Shown here: piece after piece, positions 25,996-34,367 of the stretch
Layout: each line of letters begins with the position of its first letter
How positions within the stretch are numbered: position 1 is the first letter of the stretch
Assembly: GCF_003605405.2 (NCBI RefSeq)
Contig: NZ_QYTW02000003.1
Location: forward strand, 186,001-250,000
DNA: 64,000 nt
Direction: 5' to 3'
Source of the DNA: Siminovitchia terrae
GTDB taxonomy: Bacteria > Bacillota > Bacilli > Bacillales > Bacillaceae_C
The notes under the pieces: generated by a model
The model's database searches: none
What the model was told of the DNA's origin: nothing
The model's input: only the letters and a program-made list of their open reading frames with translations
Program-made: the position numbers and the translations under genes

Positions 25996-27156
25996 TTACT
26001 TGACCAATTCAACGATCTTTTGTGCACCATCAGCCATGGAATCCGCAGCTGTAATATTCAAACCAGATTCGTTCAGGATTTCTTTTCCTCTGTTGACATT
26101 CGTTCCTTCAAGCCTTACGACTAAAGGAACTTCGAGCCCAACCTGTTTTACAGCTTCGACCACTCCGGATGCAATGACATCACACTTCATAATACCACCG
26201 AAAATGTTGACAAAGATACCTTTGACCGCTTCATCAGAAAGGATAATTTTAAATGCCTCCGTTACTTTTTCAGCAGTGGCTCCGCCCCCAACATCAAGGA
26301 AGTTTGCAGGTTCTCCACCGTAATACTTAATAATGTCCATTGTAGACATAGCAAGGCCTGCACCGTTCACCATACACCCGATGTTGCCGTCCAAAGCGAT
26401 ATAGCTCAAATCATACTTCGATGCCTCGATCTCCTTCGGATCTTCCTCGTCAAGATCACGGTACTCAAGGATATCCTTATGTTTAAATAAAGCGTTATCA
26501 TCAAAATTCAACTTCGCATCAAGAGCTAGTACATTTCCATCACCTGTCACAACAAGAGGGTTGATTTCAGCAATTGAACAATCGTTGTCTACGAAAGCAT
26601 TGTAAAGGCTGATCATGAATTTGGCAGCTTTTCCAACCAATTCGTTAGGGATGTTGATATTGAAAGCGATGCGGCGCGCTTGGAAGCCAGTTAAACCGAC
26701 AAGCGGATCAACAACTTCTTTGAAGATTTTTTCAGGTGTTCTTTCAGCAACTTCCTCAATTTCCGTACCACCCTCTTCAGAAGCCATCAAGACGACTCTG
26801 TCAGTGGCTCTGTCTACAACAAGACCGACATAATACTCCTTCTTGATATCACATCCTTCTTCAATCAGCAAACGTTTTACCTCTTTGCCTTCAGGGCCTG
26901 TCTGATGCGTAACAAGGGTTTTTCCGAGAATCTCTTCAGCATATGTACGGACTTCATCCAAGTTTTTCGCTACTTTTACCCCACCCGCTTTTCCGCGTCC
27001 ACCTGCATGGATTTGGGCTTTTACGACAGTAACAGCAGTACCGAGTTCTTTTGCGGCTTCCACTGCCTCATCCACGGTGAAGGCTACTTTTCCATTAGGT
27101 ACAGATACTCCGTATTTTCTAAGGATTTCTTTACCCTGGTATTCATGGATATTCAT
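25996..27156 (-). CDS. sucC: Succinyl-CoA ligase [ADP-forming] beta subunit
   Basis: 386 residues beginning [17 protein letters not shown], the invariant SucC start. N-terminal ATP-grasp domain (with [16 protein letters not shown]) and a C-terminal flavodoxin-like ligase domain carrying [16 protein letters not shown]. It binds nucleotide and succinate. GGAGG lies before the ATG and a good promoter lies about 45 bases upstream, so sucCD is likely transcribed independently of ylqGH. Confidence 0.98.
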   Translation of the reverse strand: MNIHEYQGKEILRKYGVSVPNGKVAFTVDEAVEAAKELGTAVTVVKAQIHAGGRGKAGGVKVAKNLDEVRTYAEEILGKTLVTHQTGPEGKEVKRLLIEEGCDIKKEYYVGLVVDRATDRVVLMASEEGGTEIEEVAERTPEKIFKEVVDPLVGLTGFQARRIAFNINIPNELVGKAAKFMISLYNAFVDNDCSIAEINPLVVTGDGNVLALDAKLNFDDNALFKHKDILEYRDLDEEDPKEIEASKYDLSYIALDGNIGCMVNGAGLAMSTMDIIKYYGGEPANFLDVGGGATAEKVTEAFKIILSDEAVKGIFVNIFGGIMKCDVIASGVVEAVKQVGLEVPLVVRLEGTNVNRGKEILNESGLNITAADSMADGAQKIVELVK

Positions 27157-27201
27157 TTTCCGTCCTCCTATCGTTACTATAAAAAAATAGATTGCGTGTT
27201 T

Positions 27202-27230
27202 ATTGTATTAAAATGGCGACAGGAAGTCCA
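27202..27230 (-). promoter_or_regulatory. Candidate SigA promoter for sucCD
   Basis: TGGACT and TACAAT are separated by 17 bases on the minus strand, 46 bases upstream of the sucC start. It begins about five bases after the ylqH stop. Confidence 0.5.
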
Positions 27231-27234
27231 CTTT

Positions 27235-27525
27235 TTACGGTTGGTCTGTTTTTCTTTCGCCCATTTTCCGATCAAGCTTGTAAATGAATGCAAAAACTTC
27301 CGCAACTGCTTCAAATAGTTCTTCCGGTATCGCCTCGTTCAAGTCAAGCTGTCCCAGCAGTTCAACTAACGCCGAATCCTGTTGGACCGGTATTCCATGT
27401 TCCTTTGCTGCTTCGATTATTTTTTCTGCTGTTATACCTTTGCCCTTTGCCCTAAGGATGGGGGCATTTCCATCATCGTCCCGACCACCTAGGGCCACAG
27501 CTTCCATCAATCGACTTTTATTCAT
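27235..27525 (-). CDS. ylqH: FlhB C-terminal-domain homolog YlqH
   Basis: A 96-residue soluble protein equal to the cytoplasmic C-terminal domain of FlhB/YscU export-switch proteins: NAPILRAKGKGITAEKIIEA, KEHGIPVQQD, then AIPEELFEAVAEVFAFIYKL. It has no membrane part, and the NPTH self-cleavage motif is not present; the protein begins about where the cleaved FlhB fragment would begin. In B. subtilis the homolog YlqH has no settled function. It overlaps ylqG by four bases (ATGA), so the two are made together. Confidence 0.85.
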   Translation of the reverse strand: MNKSRLMEAVALGGRDDDGNAPILRAKGKGITAEKIIEAAKEHGIPVQQDSALVELLGQLDLNEAIPEELFEAVAEVFAFIYKLDRKMGERKTDQP

Positions 27526-28766
27526 ATTTGGATATCAACTCCTGAGTAAGGACGGGGACTAAATTTTTGCAGCTGCTTGTTTTTTTGACTAACAGGCTGT
27601 TTAAAGTGGACCGCTGACAACTCATAATCATGCTCTTTCAGTTTTTCTTTCAATGTAGGTATGAACATGGTGGCAAACGCTTTGATTTCTGGAGAATTCA
27701 TATTTATAACAGTAATATTCGTTATCCGATTTTGAATTTTTACATCAACCACTGTCTGGTTAAGGTTCTGCATATCCAGATAAAAAATAACCCTGCAATA
27801 ACCCGGATCGATTTTCCCGTCCTCCCGCCGCTTTCCCTCCCATTGGAAGGAGAGTTCAGTCCTACTACCATTTAATTCTATCGGAAGGTCAAAAAATATT
27901 TGCTGGACAGGTCCGGTATCAATGGATAGTAGCTGTTGACCATTCATTCTGTGAAGCAACTGCTCTGCCGCCTGCCGGGCAGTAGGATTAATGTTTGCGC
28001 CAGGTCGTCCCAAATATTGGATAAGGAGGGCTTTAAGAGATTCTGTACCGGTTGCTTCACCGTCACGAATGATTGCATGTTCATAAAACAGTCCCATTTG
28101 GTGAATGGCGTGCTTTATGTTCGCCATTGCTGCTTTACCTTGAAATGCAAACGGCTCCGCGTTTGCCCCTTTTTGTGACGGTTCTTTTCCCAATTCATCA
28201 ATCAAAGCGACGATTCTTTGTCCAGTTGGGTCTGGATCTTTTTCTAAAGCAAGAGTCGTATGTAAGGTAGATATGATTTCAGTCAATGGCTGCTTGTTGC
28301 CTGCAACAAGCAGTGACTTGAATATGCTTTCAGTAAAGGGCATATCTCTAGTGTTCATCAGTTTAATAGCATCTAATGCCAGTTTTTTATCCGATGCCTT
28401 TCCGACCCACTGTCCAGCTTGTTGAATCTGCTCCCGAGTTAGGCTTAGGGATTCTTTTGTAAAGAACTCAGTGAGGGCACGGTACCCTTTTTCATTCGGC
28501 AGGGATAATTGTCTCATAAGCGAGAACTGATCCGCCTGCTTCGATCCGATCAGCTTCAGCTGCGGTTCTCCCTCTACCGACTCAACCTGAAGGAAATAGC
28601 CTTTTCCACTTTCTAAAGGCGCTTCTAGCCTTGCAATCAGCTTGTGAGTACCCAGTTGTATTTCTGCATGCTGATTTGGAAAAATTCTATGCACATGGGC
28701 AAAAAATATTTGTCCACTCCTCAATGTAAGGGTCCGGTTTTGACCCGAGCTCAGAGTTTGAAACAA
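27522..28766 (-). CDS. ylqG: FliK-like protein YlqG
   Basis: About 414 residues with no membrane segment. An N-terminal beta-rich region (TLTLRSGQIFFAHVHRIFPN) precedes a helical middle and a C-terminal domain (about 290-395) resembling the FliK hook-length control domain (WEGKRREDGKIDPGYCRVIF, then LKEKLKEHDYELSAVHFK). It lies directly upstream of and overlapping ylqH. The coordinate given uses a TTG with no ribosome site; an in-frame CTG at 28793 has GGGGGG six bases upstream and would add nine residues. Function unknown; the FliK link is inference from domain shape. Confidence 0.7.
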   Translation of the reverse strand: MFQTLSSGQNRTLTLRSGQIFFAHVHRIFPNQHAEIQLGTHKLIARLEAPLESGKGYFLQVESVEGEPQLKLIGSKQADQFSLMRQLSLPNEKGYRALTEFFTKESLSLTREQIQQAGQWVGKASDKKLALDAIKLMNTRDMPFTESIFKSLLVAGNKQPLTEIISTLHTTLALEKDPDPTGQRIVALIDELGKEPSQKGANAEPFAFQGKAAMANIKHAIHQMGLFYEHAIIRDGEATGTESLKALLIQYLGRPGANINPTARQAAEQLLHRMNGQQLLSIDTGPVQQIFFDLPIELNGSRTELSFQWEGKRREDGKIDPGYCRVIFYLDMQNLNQTVVDVKIQNRITNITVINMNSPEIKAFATMFIPTLKEKLKEHDYELSAVHFKQPVSQKNKQLQKFSPRPYSGVDIQI

Positions 28767-28805
28767 ATCTTGGGTTAATGCATGTATATCCAGGTCGCTC
28801 CCCCC

Positions 28806-29582
28806 TCATGATCGATTCATGGCCGCTTGAACTGGAGCAAATGATTGCCTGTGGATCGGACAGGGACCAAGCTTTTTTAGAGCATCCAAATGAGCTTTCG
28901 TTCCGTAACCTTTATGTATTCCAAATCCATACCCCGGATATTGCTGTTCGTATTCAGCCATAAGCCGGTCGCGGGTAACTTTTGCAATGATGGATGCAGC
29001 CGCAATGGAATTACTGTTTGCATCGCCTTTTATAATCGATTCCTGCGGATAGGGGGCTTCTATTGCCATAGCGTCCAAAAGCAAAAAATCTGGCTGGATA
29101 GCCAGTTCACTGACAGCCTGATTCATCGCTTTTTTCACAGCCTGATATATATTGAGCTGGTCAATTTCCCCGGAGGAAATAATGCCAACACCTATCGCTC
29201 GCGCTTCTTCATGAATTCGACCAAATAGTTCATTTCTTTTTGTTTCACTCAGCTTCTTCGAGTCATCCAATCCATAAATACAGTTATCTTCATTCAATAT
29301 GACGGCTGCGGCGACTACTGGCCCAGCCAAAGGGCCGCGACCAGCTTCATCGATTCCACCGATCCACTTGAACCCTTGTTTTCTAAGCTGATTTTCATGT
29401 ACTGACATCCGCGTGTACTGTTCATGCTCCTTGCGTTCTTTTTCCTTTCCGGCTTTCCAGCTATTCAAAAGGACTTGAACGCCTTTACGGGAATCTGATT
29501 GTAGCTCCATAAAAAAAGGATCATTTTCATTTTTTATTTCTCTCAAAACTTCCTTTATCTGTGCGATTGTCTGATTTTTCAT
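28806..29582 (-). CDS. rnhB: Ribonuclease HII
   Basis: 258 residues. The catalytic block GGIDEAGRGPLAGPVVAAAV at about 72-91 provides the Asp-Glu pair; further acidic residues lie in GLDDSKKLSE and LLLDAMAIEAP. It nicks RNA-DNA hybrids and single ribonucleotides in DNA. An N-terminal helical extension of about 65 residues is usual for Bacillus RNase HII. It ends about ten bases before the ribosome site of ylqG. Confidence 0.96.
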   Translation of the reverse strand: MKNQTIAQIKEVLREIKNENDPFFMELQSDSRKGVQVLLNSWKAGKEKERKEHEQYTRMSVHENQLRKQGFKWIGGIDEAGRGPLAGPVVAAAVILNEDNCIYGLDDSKKLSETKRNELFGRIHEEARAIGVGIISSGEIDQLNIYQAVKKAMNQAVSELAIQPDFLLLDAMAIEAPYPQESIIKGDANSNSIAAASIIAKVTRDRLMAEYEQQYPGYGFGIHKGYGTKAHLDALKKLGPCPIHRQSFAPVQAAMNRS

Positions 29583-29839
29583 CCAGTCCCATTACCTTTC
29601 ATCCCAAAAAAGTGATCGCCGTGCTATCTTTACGGCAAATCTTCATAAAAATGATGTGTCCTTCCAATAACCTCATAGTAAAAAAAGAAAGACAGACGTT
29701 TTGAATGCCACTGAAGGTCATACGCTTGCTCTTAAAAATCAGTGAGACCCAACTTGTACCTTATGTGTACCGATAAGACAGCAGATACCTGTCAACACAT
29801 ACTCAAGAAGATCGCATGTTTTCCTGGTACATATAGGTC
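29583..29839. other. rbgA-rnhB intergenic gap, 257 bases
   Basis: No coding frame of quality on either strand. A small stem (GCCGT with ACGGC, 29617-29635) followed on the minus strand by a T-run could end rbgA transcription weakly. I see no promoter that clearly serves rnhB and no resemblance to the other repeats in the window. Confidence 0.4.
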
Positions 29840-30697
29840 TTAATCTATAATCACATCCGGCATATCGAAGGTTATATTTCCCAGCTTCTGCGCCCGAACA
29901 TCCATGATGACTGTCTCCGCTGTTTTTTCATAATCGATCTCTCCGCCAGATGTTAGGCATCCACGAAGTTTTCCGATATGATCAAATAAAACTACTATAT
30001 CTTCAGGTATCTCTTTAAGCTGATACCTTTTTTTCATATTTTCGGGATAGTGAGCTTCAAGGAACCTAAGAGCAAAGACGGCTATATCCTGCATATTCAG
30101 AAGCGAATCTTTTATTGCGCCGGTTAAGGCAAGCTTATAACCTATCTCCTGATCTTCAAATTTCGGCCATAATATGCCTGGAGTATCCAGGAGCTCGAGG
30201 TCTTTTCCCACTTTGATCCATTGTTGCCCTCTTGTGACTCCAGGTGTATTGCCAGTTTTGGCGATATTTTTCTTTGCCAATCGGTTGATCAGTGTGGATT
30301 TTCCAACATTTGGGATACCAATAATCATCGCTCTGATAGCTCGCGGCTTTAATCCCTTAGCTTTTCTGCGATCTCTTTTCTCTCTTAGCAGCTCCTCCGC
30401 CGCCTTTATGATCTCGTTTAACCCTCTGCCTGATTGGGAATTGATTGCAAGTGCTTTATTCCCCTCTTCCGAGAAACGACTGATCCATTGTCTTGTCACA
30501 TCCGGATCTGCCATATCTGATTTATTAAGGAGAATCAGTCTCTGCTTTTGTTGTATGATTTCCTGGAGCATCGGATTGGCAGATGAAACGGGAATCCGTG
30601 CATCCACCAGTTCAAATACGATATCTACCAGCTTTAATTTTTCCGTCACTTCCCGGCGTGCTTTCGCCATATGACCGGGAAACCATTGGATAGTCAT
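29840..30697 (-). CDS. rbgA: Ribosome biogenesis GTPase RbgA (YlqF)
   Basis: 285 residues, a circularly permuted GTPase: G4 LLNKSDMAD near 55, then G1 [19 protein letters not shown] near 130, and G3 [13 protein letters not shown] near 175. The N-terminus [16 protein letters not shown] is characteristic. RbgA drives late assembly of the 50S subunit. It is 19 bases downstream of the signal peptidase gene and in the usual rplS-sip-rbgA neighbourhood. Confidence 0.97.
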   Translation of the reverse strand: MTIQWFPGHMAKARREVTEKLKLVDIVFELVDARIPVSSANPMLQEIIQQKQRLILLNKSDMADPDVTRQWISRFSEEGNKALAINSQSGRGLNEIIKAAEELLREKRDRRKAKGLKPRAIRAMIIGIPNVGKSTLINRLAKKNIAKTGNTPGVTRGQQWIKVGKDLELLDTPGILWPKFEDQEIGYKLALTGAIKDSLLNMQDIAVFALRFLEAHYPENMKKRYQLKEIPEDIVVLFDHIGKLRGCLTSGGEIDYEKTAETVIMDVRAQKLGNITFDMPDVIID

Positions 30698-30716
30698 GAA
30701 TTACGTTCCTCCATCA

Positions 30717-31256
30717 TCACTTAACAATTCTTATATCTTTAATCGGCCAATAGACGATGCTTGTATCTCCTATGACCTTGTCCATAGAAATGGTTCCTAT
30801 ATGGCGGCTATCTTTGCTTGAGCGCCTGTTGTCACCCATGACGAAAAGTTCGCCTTCCGGAACGGTCTTTTGGCCTGTGATTTCTTCCAAGGTGAAATCT
30901 TCAGTAAGGGGCCCTTCAGGTGTTTGCTCTTTATAGGTTTCCAAATAGGGCTCGTTATATGCCTTACCATTTACATAGAGAGTATCACCTACATATTCGA
31001 CTGTGTCGCCTGGAAGGCCGATGACCCGTTTGATATAATCTTTCTGCTCAGGAGCATGGAAAACGATGATATCAAACCTATCTGGCTTGCTAAGCTTATT
31101 TACAATCATCCGGTCCCCGTTATGCAAGGTTGGCATCATCGAAAAACCATCTACCACAATCGGGGTAAAAAGCGCGTATCGAATAAGCGCAGCCAATCCT
31201 ACAGCGATAAGCAAGGCCTTTGTCCATTCCCAGAGCTCGTTTTTCTCCTTTGCCAC
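30717..31256 (-). CDS. sipT: Type I signal peptidase
   Basis: About 179 residues: cytoplasmic N-terminus, one membrane helix (about 13-32), then the catalytic domain. The nucleophile Ser is in VDGFSMMPTLHNGDRMIVNK, the general-base Lys in DYIKRVIGLPGDTVEY, and box E is FVMGDNRRSSKDSRHIG. It removes signal peptides from secreted proteins. The start is uncertain: GTG (used here) gives AKEKNELWEW; a TTG five codons upstream is also in frame. Two dyads precede the start. Which Sip paralogue this is cannot be fixed by sequence alone. Confidence 0.9.
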   Translation of the reverse strand: MAKEKNELWEWTKALLIAVGLAALIRYALFTPIVVDGFSMMPTLHNGDRMIVNKLSKPDRFDIIVFHAPEQKDYIKRVIGLPGDTVEYVGDTLYVNGKAYNEPYLETYKEQTPEGPLTEDFTLEEITGQKTVPEGELFVMGDNRRSSKDSRHIGTISMDKVIGDTSIVYWPIKDIRIVK

Positions 31257-31279
31257 ATTGTCACCATCCAATCATGTAC

Positions 31280-31320
31280 TGTAGAAGTCTACAAAAACTG
31301 TAACAATATTATTGTACAGT
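31280..31320 (-). promoter_or_regulatory. Paired dyads in the signal peptidase leader
   Basis: 31280-31293 is a perfect dyad, TGTAGA-AG-TCTACA. 31297-31320 is an imperfect 24-base dyad with arms ACTGTA and TACAGT around CAATA/TATTG. The second overlaps the -10 box of the promoter and the expected transcription start, the first lies just downstream. Placement suits repressor operators. The regulator is unknown. Confidence 0.45.
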
Positions 31321-31346
31321 ATATTATGCCGTAAAAACACTGTAAA
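31318..31346 (-). promoter_or_regulatory. SigA promoter for the signal peptidase-rbgA genes
   Basis: TTTACA and TATACT are separated by 17 bases on the minus strand, each matching five of six consensus positions. It lies between the rplS terminator and the signal peptidase start. Confidence 0.7.
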
Positions 31347-31366
31347 CTTGCTGCCAAGAGAAATAG

Positions 31367-31396
31367 AAAAAGGAGCTTGAACCCAAGCCCCTTTTT
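31367..31396 (-). terminator. rplS transcription terminator
   Basis: Stem AAAAAGG-A-GCTTG with CAAGC-C-CCTTTTT, loop AACC, giving a T-run on either strand. It lies about 60 bases downstream of rplS and just before the next promoter. Confidence 0.85.
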
Positions 31397-31454
31397 AGTA
31401 ACGGATTTACTTATAATTCGCAAGGTTTTCTTCCGTCCAGAAACCAAGCGTAAA

Positions 31455-31799
31455 TTAACGAATTTCTTTAATACGAGCTGCTTTACCGCGTAGTTTACGC
31501 AAGTAGTAAAGTTTCGCACGGCGAACTTTACCGCGACGCACGACATCGATTTTAGCAATCCTTGGCGTATGAAGAGGGAAAGTACGCTCAACACCAACTC
31601 CGTAAGAAATTTTGCGGACAGTGAAAGTTTCGCTGATTCCGCCTCCACGGCGTTTGATGACTACACCTTCAAACAACTGGATACGCTCACGTGTACCCTC
31701 GACAACTTTCACGTGGACACGAACTGTGTCACCTGCGCGAAATGCTGGAAGATCTGTACGCAATTGCTCTTTAGTCACTTCTTCAATTAATTTGTGCAT
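31455..31799 (-). CDS. rplS: 50S ribosomal protein L19
   Basis: 114 residues, normal for L19, with [20 protein letters not shown] and [20 protein letters not shown]19 lies at the 30S-50S interface. Start at MHKLIEEV because AAGGAG is nine bases upstream; the frame extends further upstream but those codons are unlike L19 and belong to the leader. It has its own promoter, a structured leader and a terminator, so it is probably controlled apart from trmD. Confidence 0.97.
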   Translation of the reverse strand: MHKLIEEVTKEQLRTDLPAFRAGDTVRVHVKVVEGTRERIQLFEGVVIKRRGGGISETFTVRKISYGVGVERTFPLHTPRIAKIDVVRRGKVRRAKLYYLRKLRGKAARIKEIR

Positions 31800-31895
31800 C
31801 GTATTCATCTCCTTCCAACCGATGCTCTTACAAAACATTTCGTTGCAGCGGAACACCGTAGTTACAGACGGACAATCTTAATTGTCACAGTCACA
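31800..31895 (-). promoter_or_regulatory. rplS 5' leader, candidate L19 autoregulatory RNA
   Basis: The predicted transcript has about 95 untranslated bases. It opens with a hairpin GACAAT-TAAG-ATTGTC (31871-31886) followed by a G/C-alternating segment up to the ribosome site. An L19 leader family upstream of rplS is known in Bacilli; I match it by position and length only, not by a verified consensus. Confidence 0.4.
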
Positions 31896-31901
31896 AAGGT
31901 A

Positions 31902-31930
31902 ATAATACCACATCGAAGGCGTATTTACAA
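31902..31930 (-). promoter_or_regulatory. SigA promoter for rplS
   Basis: TTGTAA and TATTAT are separated by exactly 17 bases on the minus strand. It lies immediately after the trmD stop codon (31954). Confidence 0.7.
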
Positions 31931-31953
31931 TTAATTTTTGAAGCAGTTTTCTA

Positions 31954-32667
31954 TCATTCTGGCCGTTCTTTTTCCTCTTGGGCATGAATGTATTTTTCAT
32001 AGAGATCCGGCCGGCGTTCTTTTGTCCTTTTCAAAGATTCGTTCAACCGCCACTCTTCAATTTTACTATGGTTGCCGGATAACAATACGTCTGGAACCTT
32101 CATTCCTCGAAAATCTGCTGGCCTTGTATAATGGGGATGTTCCAGCAAGCCAGTGGAAAAAGAATCTTCCACAGCCGAATTTTCATTCCCCAATACTCCC
32201 GGCAGTAGCCGCACAACAGAATCAATGATGACCATCGCAGCCAATTCCCCGCCTGTCAAAACAAAATCTCCGATGGAAATTTCGTCCGTGACGATCTGTT
32301 CCCTTATCCGTTCATCATACCCTTCATAATGCCCGCATATAAAGATTAAATGATCCTCTTTCGCCAGTTCCTCCGCTTTCCTTTGGTTGAAACGCTCACC
32401 CTGCGGACACAACAAAATGACGCGTGATTCCCCACTTTCTTTATTCACATGGGATACCGCGTCAAAGATCGGCTGGGGTTTGAGCACCATGCCTGCTCCA
32501 CCACCGTATGGATAGTCATCGACGGTTTTATGTTTATTTGTGGAAAAATCACGGAAATTCGTAAGATGATAGGCAACTGAATTTTTTTCAGCAGCTTTTT
32601 TTAAAATGGAAGACCCTAATACTCCTGTAAACATCTCAGGGAAAAGAGTCAATATGTCGATCCTCAT
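31954..32667 (-). CDS. trmD: tRNA (guanine-37-N1) methyltransferase
   Basis: 237 residues. It starts [20 protein letters not shown] and contains the knot region [20 protein letters not shown] with [20 protein letters not shown]. TrmD adds m1G37 using SAM and prevents frameshifting. The start overlaps the rimM stop by four bases. A SPOUT-fold enzyme of normal length. Confidence 0.97.
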   Translation of the reverse strand: MRIDILTLFPEMFTGVLGSSILKKAAEKNSVAYHLTNFRDFSTNKHKTVDDYPYGGGAGMVLKPQPIFDAVSHVNKESGESRVILLCPQGERFNQRKAEELAKEDHLIFICGHYEGYDERIREQIVTDEISIGDFVLTGGELAAMVIIDSVVRLLPGVLGNENSAVEDSFSTGLLEHPHYTRPADFRGMKVPDVLLSGNHSKIEEWRLNESLKRTKERRPDLYEKYIHAQEEKERPE

Positions 32668-33182
32668 GACAATAAACCCTCCATAGGATCTATGATGATC
32701 TTTTTATCTTCAATGGATACCTCTTTTACAACATCAGGAATATAAGGAATCAATATATCCTTACCATTGCTGCCGCCAACAACCCATACATCGTTTGCTC
32801 CAGGAGTCAAAATTTCTTTTACAGCCCCAATTTCTTCTCCCTGCTCAGTAACAACATGGCAGCCAATAATTTCATAGAAATAATATTCTCCTTCAGAAAG
32901 CTCGGTCAACTGATCTTCTTTTATTTTTAATATGGTATTTTTCCATTTCTCAACATCATTGATATTTTCATACCCTTCAAAACTAAGAAGATCAAAGTTC
33001 TTATGCTTTCGATGTGTTTTAACTGTTAATGGGGTCGGTTCCTTATGGTTTCCGGGGAATAGATAAAGGGTGCTGCCGGGGGCATATCTTTCATCTGGGA
33101 AATCGGTAGAGGAAATGACCCGTACTTCACCACGGATGCCATGTGTATTGACGATTTTCCCAACATTAAACCAATTTTCCAT
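32664..33182 (-). CDS. rimM: 16S rRNA processing protein RimM
   Basis: 172 residues. N-terminal RimM barrel beginning [19 protein letters not shown] and C-terminal PRC-barrel with [20 protein letters not shown]. RimM helps assemble the 30S head by binding S19. It overlaps trmD and follows ylqD by three bases. Confidence 0.96.
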   Translation of the reverse strand: MENWFNVGKIVNTHGIRGEVRVISSTDFPDERYAPGSTLYLFPGNHKEPTPLTVKTHRKHKNFDLLSFEGYENINDVEKWKNTILKIKEDQLTELSEGEYYFYEIIGCHVVTEQGEEIGAVKEILTPGANDVWVVGGSNGKDILIPYIPDVVKEVSIEDKKIIIDPMEGLLS

Positions 33183-33185
33183 GTT

Positions 33186-33578
33186 TCACCTCTCCCTGAT
33201 CTCTGCTATGACTCCGTCTTTGACAATAATCGTTTTTCCATTAATGATATCTTCCCATTGATCTCCGACCTGAATGTCCACCAAAGCCTGGACGTCCTGA
33301 TCTTTAAGCTCACTTCCATATGGAAGCATCCCAAGCTGTTCAATCTGAAAGTCAATCAACTTAATCTTTTCCTTGCGCAGCTCGATTTCTTTATCAAACT
33401 GTGCTTTAAGACCGGAGGCAGAGAATTTCCTTGTTCTTTCAAGTTTTTTCATTTCAAACAACAATTGGTCACACTCTTTTTGAAGCTGTTGTTTCGATTT
33501 TGTATATTTGACAGAAAGTTCCTCTCTGCTTTTTTCAGTTAAAACCTGTTTGACGGTGACTGTTTGAATAATTTTCAC
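33186..33578 (-). CDS. ylqD: YlqD family protein
   Basis: 130 residues: a short beta N-terminus (KIIQTVTVKQVLTEKSREEL), a long coiled coil (about 25-85), and a C-terminal beta domain containing VQALVDIQVGDQWEDIINGK. This matches B. subtilis YlqD, whose function is unknown. GTG start with GGAGG eight bases upstream. It leads the ylqD-rimM-trmD group, which suggests a link to ribosome maturation, but this is only context. Confidence 0.85.
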   Translation of the reverse strand: MKIIQTVTVKQVLTEKSREELSVKYTKSKQQLQKECDQLLFEMKKLERTRKFSASGLKAQFDKEIELRKEKIKLIDFQIEQLGMLPYGSELKDQDVQALVDIQVGDQWEDIINGKTIIVKDGVIAEIRER

Positions 33579-33608
33579 AATCTCATCCTCCGCCTAGTTT
33601 TAATGTTT

Positions 33609-33640
33609 AAGAAAAGCGCAAGGCGCTTGTAGTTAGACAT
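33609..33640 (-). repeat. Short relic of the dispersed repeat
   Basis: GAAAAGCGCAAGGCGC followed by TTGTAGTTAGACAT has the outer borders of the type 1 repeat with the interior missing, like an excision scar. On the minus strand it folds as AAGCGC-CTT-GCGCTT next to a short T-run. Confidence 0.4.
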
Positions 33641-33687
33641 ACCGTAATATCCAATCGAATCAATACTTGCTTTTTTCCTTATAAAAA

Positions 33688-33710
33688 AAGGGGGTGTTTT
33701 CAGCCCCCTT
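33688..33710 (-). terminator. rpsP-khpA transcription terminator
   Basis: AAGGGGG and CCCCCTT pair around a nine-base loop, followed on the minus strand by seven T residues. The stem overlaps the khpA stop codon by two bases. Confidence 0.9.
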
Positions 33711-33942
33711 ATTCGTCGATCTCTAAAAAAATCCTCTTATGTTGTTTTGATCCTGCTGCAGCGTAGACGACCGTTCTGATGGCTTTAGCCACCCTGCCAT
33801 GTCTTCCGATCACTTTTCCAATATCATCTTCATGAACGGACAAGTGATAAGTAATACGCTTTTCGCTTTCATCCATCCGTATTTGAACATCTTCAGGATG
33901 ATCCACAATCGGTTTTACAATCGACATAATTAATTCCTGCAT
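33709..33942 (-). CDS. khpA: KH-domain RNA-binding protein KhpA (YlqC)
   Basis: About 77 residues making one KH domain: IVKPIVDHPEDVQI, HVEDD-type segment, and the GxxG loop in VIGRHGRVAKAIRTVVYAAA. KhpA binds RNA with KhpB (Jag/EloR) and influences cell elongation in some Firmicutes. No clear ribosome site; an in-frame GTG at 33951 is the alternative start. It lies 12 bases downstream of rpsP and is probably coupled to it. Confidence 0.9.
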   Translation of the reverse strand: MQELIMSIVKPIVDHPEDVQIRMDESEKRITYHLSVHEDDIGKVIGRHGRVAKAIRTVVYAAAGSKQHKRIFLEIDE

Positions 33943-33953
33943 ATTTATCACGT

Positions 33954-34226
33954 TTATTTGCTATTTTTAGCGTTATGATATTTCTCCATGATACCTTGAT
34001 TGGAGAACAGATTTCTTACTGTATCGGATGGTTTCGCACCATCTTGAAGCCATTTTAAGGCACTTTCTTCGTTGATGTCAACAATCGCAGGCTGAGCGAC
34101 TGGATTGTATGTGCCTACTTCCTCAATGATTCTTCCGTCACGTGGTGAACGAGAATCTGCAACAACGATACGATAGAAAGGAGATTTCTTTGCTCCTAAA
34201 CGTTTTAAACGAATTTTAACTGCCAT
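33954..34226 (-). CDS. rpsP: 30S ribosomal protein S16
   Basis: 90 residues, identical in length to B. subtilis S16: [20 protein letters not shown] at the start and [19 protein letters not shown] later. S16 stabilises the 30S body. Start at MAVKIRLK with GGAGGTGC upstream. It heads the rpsP-khpA transcript from the promoter at 34265-34293. Confidence 0.98.
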   Translation of the reverse strand: MAVKIRLKRLGAKKSPFYRIVVADSRSPRDGRIIEEVGTYNPVAQPAIVDINEESALKWLQDGAKPSDTVRNLFSNQGIMEKYHNAKNSK

Positions 34227-34264
34227 TTTACATAGCACCTCCGAATTGTTTTACACAAATCAGT

Positions 34265-34293
34265 ATAATATCAATCTGTGTTTTGTTTGTAAA
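34265..34293 (-). promoter_or_regulatory. SigA promoter for rpsP-khpA
   Basis: TTTACA and TATTAT are separated by 17 bases on the minus strand, about 40 bases upstream of rpsP. Both boxes match five of six positions. Confidence 0.7.
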
Positions 34294-34367
34294 GTGTTTT
34301 TTCTTAACACATTAAAAATTTACATCGAAACTTGCCTATACGCCTATTAAACAGGCGCTTTTGATGT

